Shown here piece after piece: positions 14,221 through 14,293 of a stretch of DNA of 14,293 nucleotides (positions are counted from its first letter, which is position 1; every line of letters starts with the position of its first letter). A model generated the notes under the pieces. That model was not told the origin of the DNA, did not search any database, and worked only from the letters and a program-made list of their open reading frames with translations. The translations under genes and the position numbers were made by a program. The stretch comes from Planctomycetota bacterium (GTDB taxonomy: Bacteria > Planctomycetota > Planctomycetia > Pirellulales > Lacipirellulaceae). The stretch is taken from NCBI GenBank assembly GCA_022614705.1, contig JAKEIB010000196.1:1-14293 (forward strand), written 5' to 3'.

Positions 14221-14293
14221 CTATAAGTCGAACAGTTTCAGTTGGTTAGGGTCGGAGGATTCTGGAAACGGTTGATGTTTGGCGGTGAGGGCC
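14221..14293 (-). CDS. C-terminal end of an unidentified gene, cut by the window edge
   Basis: On the minus strand the frame entering from the right edge reads ALTAKHQPFPESSD, then PNQLKLFDL and TAG (14221-14223), about 23 codons. The composition and the ending NQLKLFDL look like a genuine protein C-terminus; the other two minus-strand frames hit stops early. Sequence next to the stop (tagtgtccggctata, 14211-14225) has the flavour of an insertion-sequence end, so a transposase is possible, but nothing diagnostic is inside the window. Confidence 0.4.
   Translation of the reverse strand, partial: ALTAKHQPFPESSDPNQLKLFDL

Overview
The window looks like chromosomal DNA from a Planctomycetota bacterium, most likely of the Pirellulales type. 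The evidence is the gene content: secreted sulfatases, a PVC-type dehydrogenase/heme-binding protein with DUF1080 and ceramidase-like modules, a DUF1559 pseudopilin-like protein with the H-X9-DG motif, a small transthyretin-like lipoprotein, and FGE-fold proteins with PEP-CTERM sorting tails. The species is not identifiable from the sequence alone.

Layout. At 2-301 (+) is the 3' end of a PEP-CTERM/FGE-fold protein. It converges, across a palindromic repeat (316-402), on a sulfatase (474-1982, -). A divergent intergenic region carrying a nested palindrome (2247-2350) separates that sulfatase from a second, full-length PEP-CTERM/FGE-fold protein (2595-3560, +). Close behind it on the same strand is a small toxin-antitoxin-like pair: a 95-aa putative antitoxin (3607-3894) overlapping by ATGA a PIN-domain gene (3891-4339) that is broken by a frameshift. 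A cruciform-like repeat (4391-4458) separates these from a minus-strand operon. In transcription order the operon is sulfatase 2 (11174-9723) and then a 1744-aa multidomain protein (9711-4477), with an 11-nt gap and the second gene's Shine-Dalgarno overlapping the first gene's stop. After a 590-base spacer come a DUF1559 protein (11765-12904, +) and a small lipoprotein (13014-13454, +). The last 840 bases hold a long inverted repeat, a run of hairpins ending in a strong intrinsic terminator (candidate structured RNA, 13824-14118), and the C-terminal end of a minus-strand gene cut by the window edge.

How the genes may work together. The sulfatase 2/giant-protein operon is a plausible exported degradation unit: sulfate removal, a DUF1080 module of the kind found in glycoside-active proteins, a ceramidase-like amidohydrolase module, a predicted beta-propeller dehydrogenase, and a c-type heme domain. 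This is inferred from domain families; no substrate can be read from the sequence. The two FGE-fold PEP-CTERM proteins lack the catalytic cysteines of a sulfatase-maturing enzyme, so they are unlikely to activate the neighbouring sulfatases despite the fold and proximity.

The most unusual items are the four-module giant fusion, the candidate structured RNA at 13824-14118, the several unrelated palindromic elements between genes, the frameshifted PIN toxin with an apparently intact partner, and the non-canonical sulfatase motif (C-R-P-S-L) in sulfatase 2.
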